Assembly: GCA_964567545.1 (NCBI GenBank)
Contig: CAZMNB010000049.1
Coordinates: 1 to 8,685 of the forward strand
Length of the DNA stretch: 8,685 nucleotides
Reading direction: 5' to 3'
From: UBA7398 sp964567545
GTDB lineage: Bacteria > Actinomycetota > Actinomycetes > Nanopelagicales > Nanopelagicaceae
Shown here piece by piece: positions 7,190 through 8,685 of the stretch. The first letter of the stretch is position 1. Each line of letters opens with the position of its first letter. The notes under the pieces are model-generated. The model searched no databases, had not been told where the DNA came from, and saw only the letters and a list, made by a program, of their open reading frames with translations. The translations under genes and the position numbers were made by a program.

Positions 7190-8191
7190 CTAACCACCAA
7201 TTGCCGACATTGGTCGATTTGGTTGAATGAACTTTGGATCATTAATTCCATGTCCAGGCAATTTACTTTGAACTGTTTTTTGAAAACGTGCAGCAATTTC
7301 TTGTCTAATTTCTACACTGGATTTTGAAGAATCACGTAGTATTTTTCGCAAGTCAATCTCATCATGAGAAAACAAGCAAGAACGAATTTGTCCATCGGAA
7401 GTTAACCTTAGTCGATCGCAAGCACCACAGAATGGTTCCGTAACGCTAGCTATAATCCCCACCTTTTGAAGAGAATCATTTATATAAAATTCTTCTGCAG
7501 GAGAAGATCCTCTAGATGCAACCGGGGTCAATTTAAATTCACTGGATAGGTCAGTGAATATTCGATTTGCAGTAACCAAATTATCTCGCACCCAAATTTT
7601 GCCTGCATCTAATGGCATTTGTTCAATAAAGCGCAATTCAAAATTCTCGTTCATCGCCCATTGAAGAAGCTTTATGGCTTCATCATCATTTACCCCGGCT
7701 ATCAAAACGGTATTGATTTTTATTGGAGTTAGTCCCGCCGCTCGTGCGGCTTCTAACCCAGAAAACACATCTGCGATTCGATCTCGCTTCGTGATTTTTG
7801 TAAATCTTTCCCGATCTAGAGTATCCAAGCTGACATTAATTCGAGTTAGTCCAGCATTAACAAGAGGTTTTGCTAAATCCAATAATCGTAATCCATTTGT
7901 CGTCAACGAGAGTTTGGGCGCTTTTTCAAGATTAGCAATTCTCTCAACAATATTTATAATATCTGGGCGTAACAAAGGTTCGCCTCCAGTTAAGCGAACT
8001 TCTTCAATTCCAGAGTCAACTGCAGTTGCAATCACAATCAGGAGTTCTTCGGTGGTGAGTAGGTGCTCTGAAGGTAGCCAATCAGAGAAATCATTAGGTA
8101 AGCAATATGTGCATCTAAGTGAACATCGGTCAGTCAATGAGACGCGAAGATCTCGATGTATCCGTCCATAACTATCAATCAGGGTTTTCAT
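7190..8191 (-). CDS. moaA: GTP 3',8-cyclase MoaA (radical SAM)
   Basis: MoaA catalyses the first step of molybdenum cofactor synthesis, radical cyclisation of GTP to 3',8-cyclo-GTP, which MoaC turns into cyclic pyranopterin monophosphate. The 333-residue protein has the radical SAM cluster motif CSLRCTYC (C23, C27, C30), the SAM-binding GGEPLL segment (LTGGEPLLRPD), and the second [4Fe-4S] motif C255-x2-C258-x13-C272. R260 and R262 stand in the usual GTP-binding positions. It ends in the functional Gly-Gly tail (SAIGG). The ATG at 8191 was chosen because it overlaps the moaE stop as ATGA and gives the usual N-terminus (LIDSYGRIHRDLRVSLTDRC); GGGTGA lies about seven bases upstream. A start at 8206 would add five residues and overlap moaE further. 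The 3' end faces moaD with a 3-bp gap. moaC is not visible. Confidence 0.97.
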   Translation of the reverse strand: MKTLIDSYGRIHRDLRVSLTDRCSLRCTYCLPNDFSDWLPSEHLLTTEELLIVIATAVDSGIEEVRLTGGEPLLRPDIINIVERIANLEKAPKLSLTTNGLRLLDLAKPLVNAGLTRINVSLDTLDRERFTKITKRDRIADVFSGLEAARAAGLTPIKINTVLIAGVNDDEAIKLLQWAMNENFELRFIEQMPLDAGKIWVRDNLVTANRIFTDLSSEFKLTPVASRGSSPAEEFYINDSLQKVGIIASVTEPFCGACDRLRLTSDGQIRSCLFSHDEIDLRKILRDSSKSSVEIRQEIAARFQKTVQSKLPGHGINDPKFIQPNRPMSAIGG

Positions 8192-8607
8192 GCTGAATTC
8201 ACCCATTCAGCGGTCCCATCCAGAAATACTTGATGCTTCCAAATCGGAAGATCAGCTTTCACCTTTTCTACAATTTCTTCACAAACTTTAAAAGCGCTAA
8301 TTCGGTGAGCGGCCGAAACCGCCACTATGAAAGCGCTTTCCCCAATTGGAATTAGTCCAAAGCGATGAGCGACAGCAACTTTTTCAATATCTCTTAATTT
8401 AATTACACTTTCGACAATTTCTCGCAATACCACCTCGGCTTTGGGATGAACTTCATAAGTAAGAGATCGCACTGCTCGACCGTTATCATGATCTCGAACT
8501 TCTCCCGTAAAAGTAACGACTGCTCCAGCAGCGGGAGAACTTACCGCGTTACGAAATTGCTCAATAAAAATTTTTTCTGAGGTGATAATAGTTTGAACAA
8601 TTTTCAT
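8188..8607 (-). CDS. moaE: Molybdopterin synthase catalytic subunit MoaE
   Basis: MoaE is the large subunit of molybdopterin synthase. It binds the pyranopterin substrate and receives two sulfurs from MoaD thiocarboxylates. The 139-residue length is close to the family norm of about 150. Conserved features are FTGEVRDHDNGRAV (33-46, with R38), LTYEVHPKAE (49-58), VAHRFGLIPIGE (79-90), the HR pair at 101-102, and KADLPIWKHQ (117-126). K117 and K124 correspond to the catalytic and substrate-binding lysines of E. coli MoaE (K119, K126), with the same spacing of seven. The start is ATG at 8607, seven bases after the stop of the preceding probable mog/moaB gene. No good Shine-Dalgarno is seen, so coupling is likely. 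The stop overlaps the moaA start by 4 nt, so moaE and moaA are one operon. Confidence 0.96.
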   Translation of the reverse strand: MKIVQTIITSEKIFIEQFRNAVSSPAAGAVVTFTGEVRDHDNGRAVRSLTYEVHPKAEVVLREIVESVIKLRDIEKVAVAHRFGLIPIGESAFIVAVSAAHRISAFKVCEEIVEKVKADLPIWKHQVFLDGTAEWVNSA

Positions 8608-8614
8608 GGAACTA

Positions 8615-8685
8615 TTAATGATCTAAGCCATTTAGTTGATCAATAATATGAGAAGCTAGCCGTTCAATCACCACTAAACCATCAG
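8615..8685 (-). CDS. mog: Probable molybdopterin adenylyltransferase Mog/MoaB, C-terminal end only
   Basis: Only the last 22 complete codons are in the window; the gene continues past the right edge. They read DGLVVIERLASH followed by IIDQLNGLDH and a TAA at 8617-8615. The pattern DGLxVxxxxxxHxxDQLxGxDH resembles the C-terminus of actinobacterial MogA/MoaB proteins as I remember them. These adenylylate molybdopterin ahead of molybdenum insertion. The gene lies seven bases upstream of moaE on the same strand, so it is probably in the moaE-moaA operon, and Mog/MoaB fits that setting. A fragment this short cannot exclude another cofactor gene such as moaC or a fused protein. Confidence 0.55.
   Translation of the reverse strand, partial: DGLVVIERLASHIIDQLNGLDH

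Noticed and set aside
7674..8171. 165-codon open frame on the + strand opposite moaA
   Set aside because: It lies wholly antisense to moaA, whose radical SAM and C-terminal cluster motifs are clear, and its product is low-complexity, rich in Ser and Arg, with no recognisable domain.
8192..8206. moaA start at ATG 8206, five codons earlier
   Set aside because: Possible, but the ATG at 8191 makes the typical ATGA overlap with moaE and the usual MoaA N-terminus, so the shorter form was kept.

Overview
This window carries a bacterial respiratory nitrate reductase operon followed by genes that import molybdate and build the molybdenum cofactor that enzyme needs. The sequence is AT-rich (G+C in the low 40s per cent by eye). 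From remembered family sequences, NarG, NarH and NarI look actinobacterial, and modB appears to have a leaderless GTG start, a common arrangement in Actinobacteria. A low-GC actinobacterium, for example a freshwater streamlined lineage, is my best inference. No 16S or other marker is present to prove it.

Layout. On the + strand, 1-6060 holds narG (5' end cut off by the window edge), narH, narJ and narI. The narG stop directly abuts the narH start, and the next two junctions are 4-nt start/stop overlaps (GTGA and ATGA), so this is one translationally coupled operon. narI ends 15 bp from the 3' end of a convergent minus-strand modB (6076-6882), the molybdate ABC permease. A 61-bp divergent region (6883-6943) follows. 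It contains a likely modB promoter and a 16-bp near-perfect palindrome. The + strand moaD (6944-7186) comes next and runs tail-to-tail into moaA with 3 bp between them. moaA, moaE and the last 22-23 residues of a probable mog/moaB gene form a minus-strand operon (8685 to 7190) that enters from the right edge.

How the parts fit. ModB would bring in molybdate. MoaA starts pterin synthesis from GTP. MoaD and MoaE are the small and large subunits of molybdopterin synthase. Mog/MoaB would adenylylate molybdopterin before molybdenum insertion. NarJ is the chaperone that helps insert the cofactor into NarG. NarG (Mo-bisMGD), NarH (four Fe-S clusters) and NarI (two b hemes) form the membrane complex that passes electrons from quinol to nitrate. 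modA, modC, moaC, moeA, mobA and any nitrate transporter are not in the window.

Nearly every base is coding. The largest gap is the 61-bp divergent region, so no stretch above 300 bases lacks a gene. I see no tRNA, rRNA, insertion sequence, CRISPR array or convincing intrinsic terminator. I did not find a clearly new biological system. The items most worth checking are the palindrome between modB and moaD, the modB gene without adjacent modA/modC, and the occurrence of a full nitrate respiration module in what looks like a low-GC actinobacterium.
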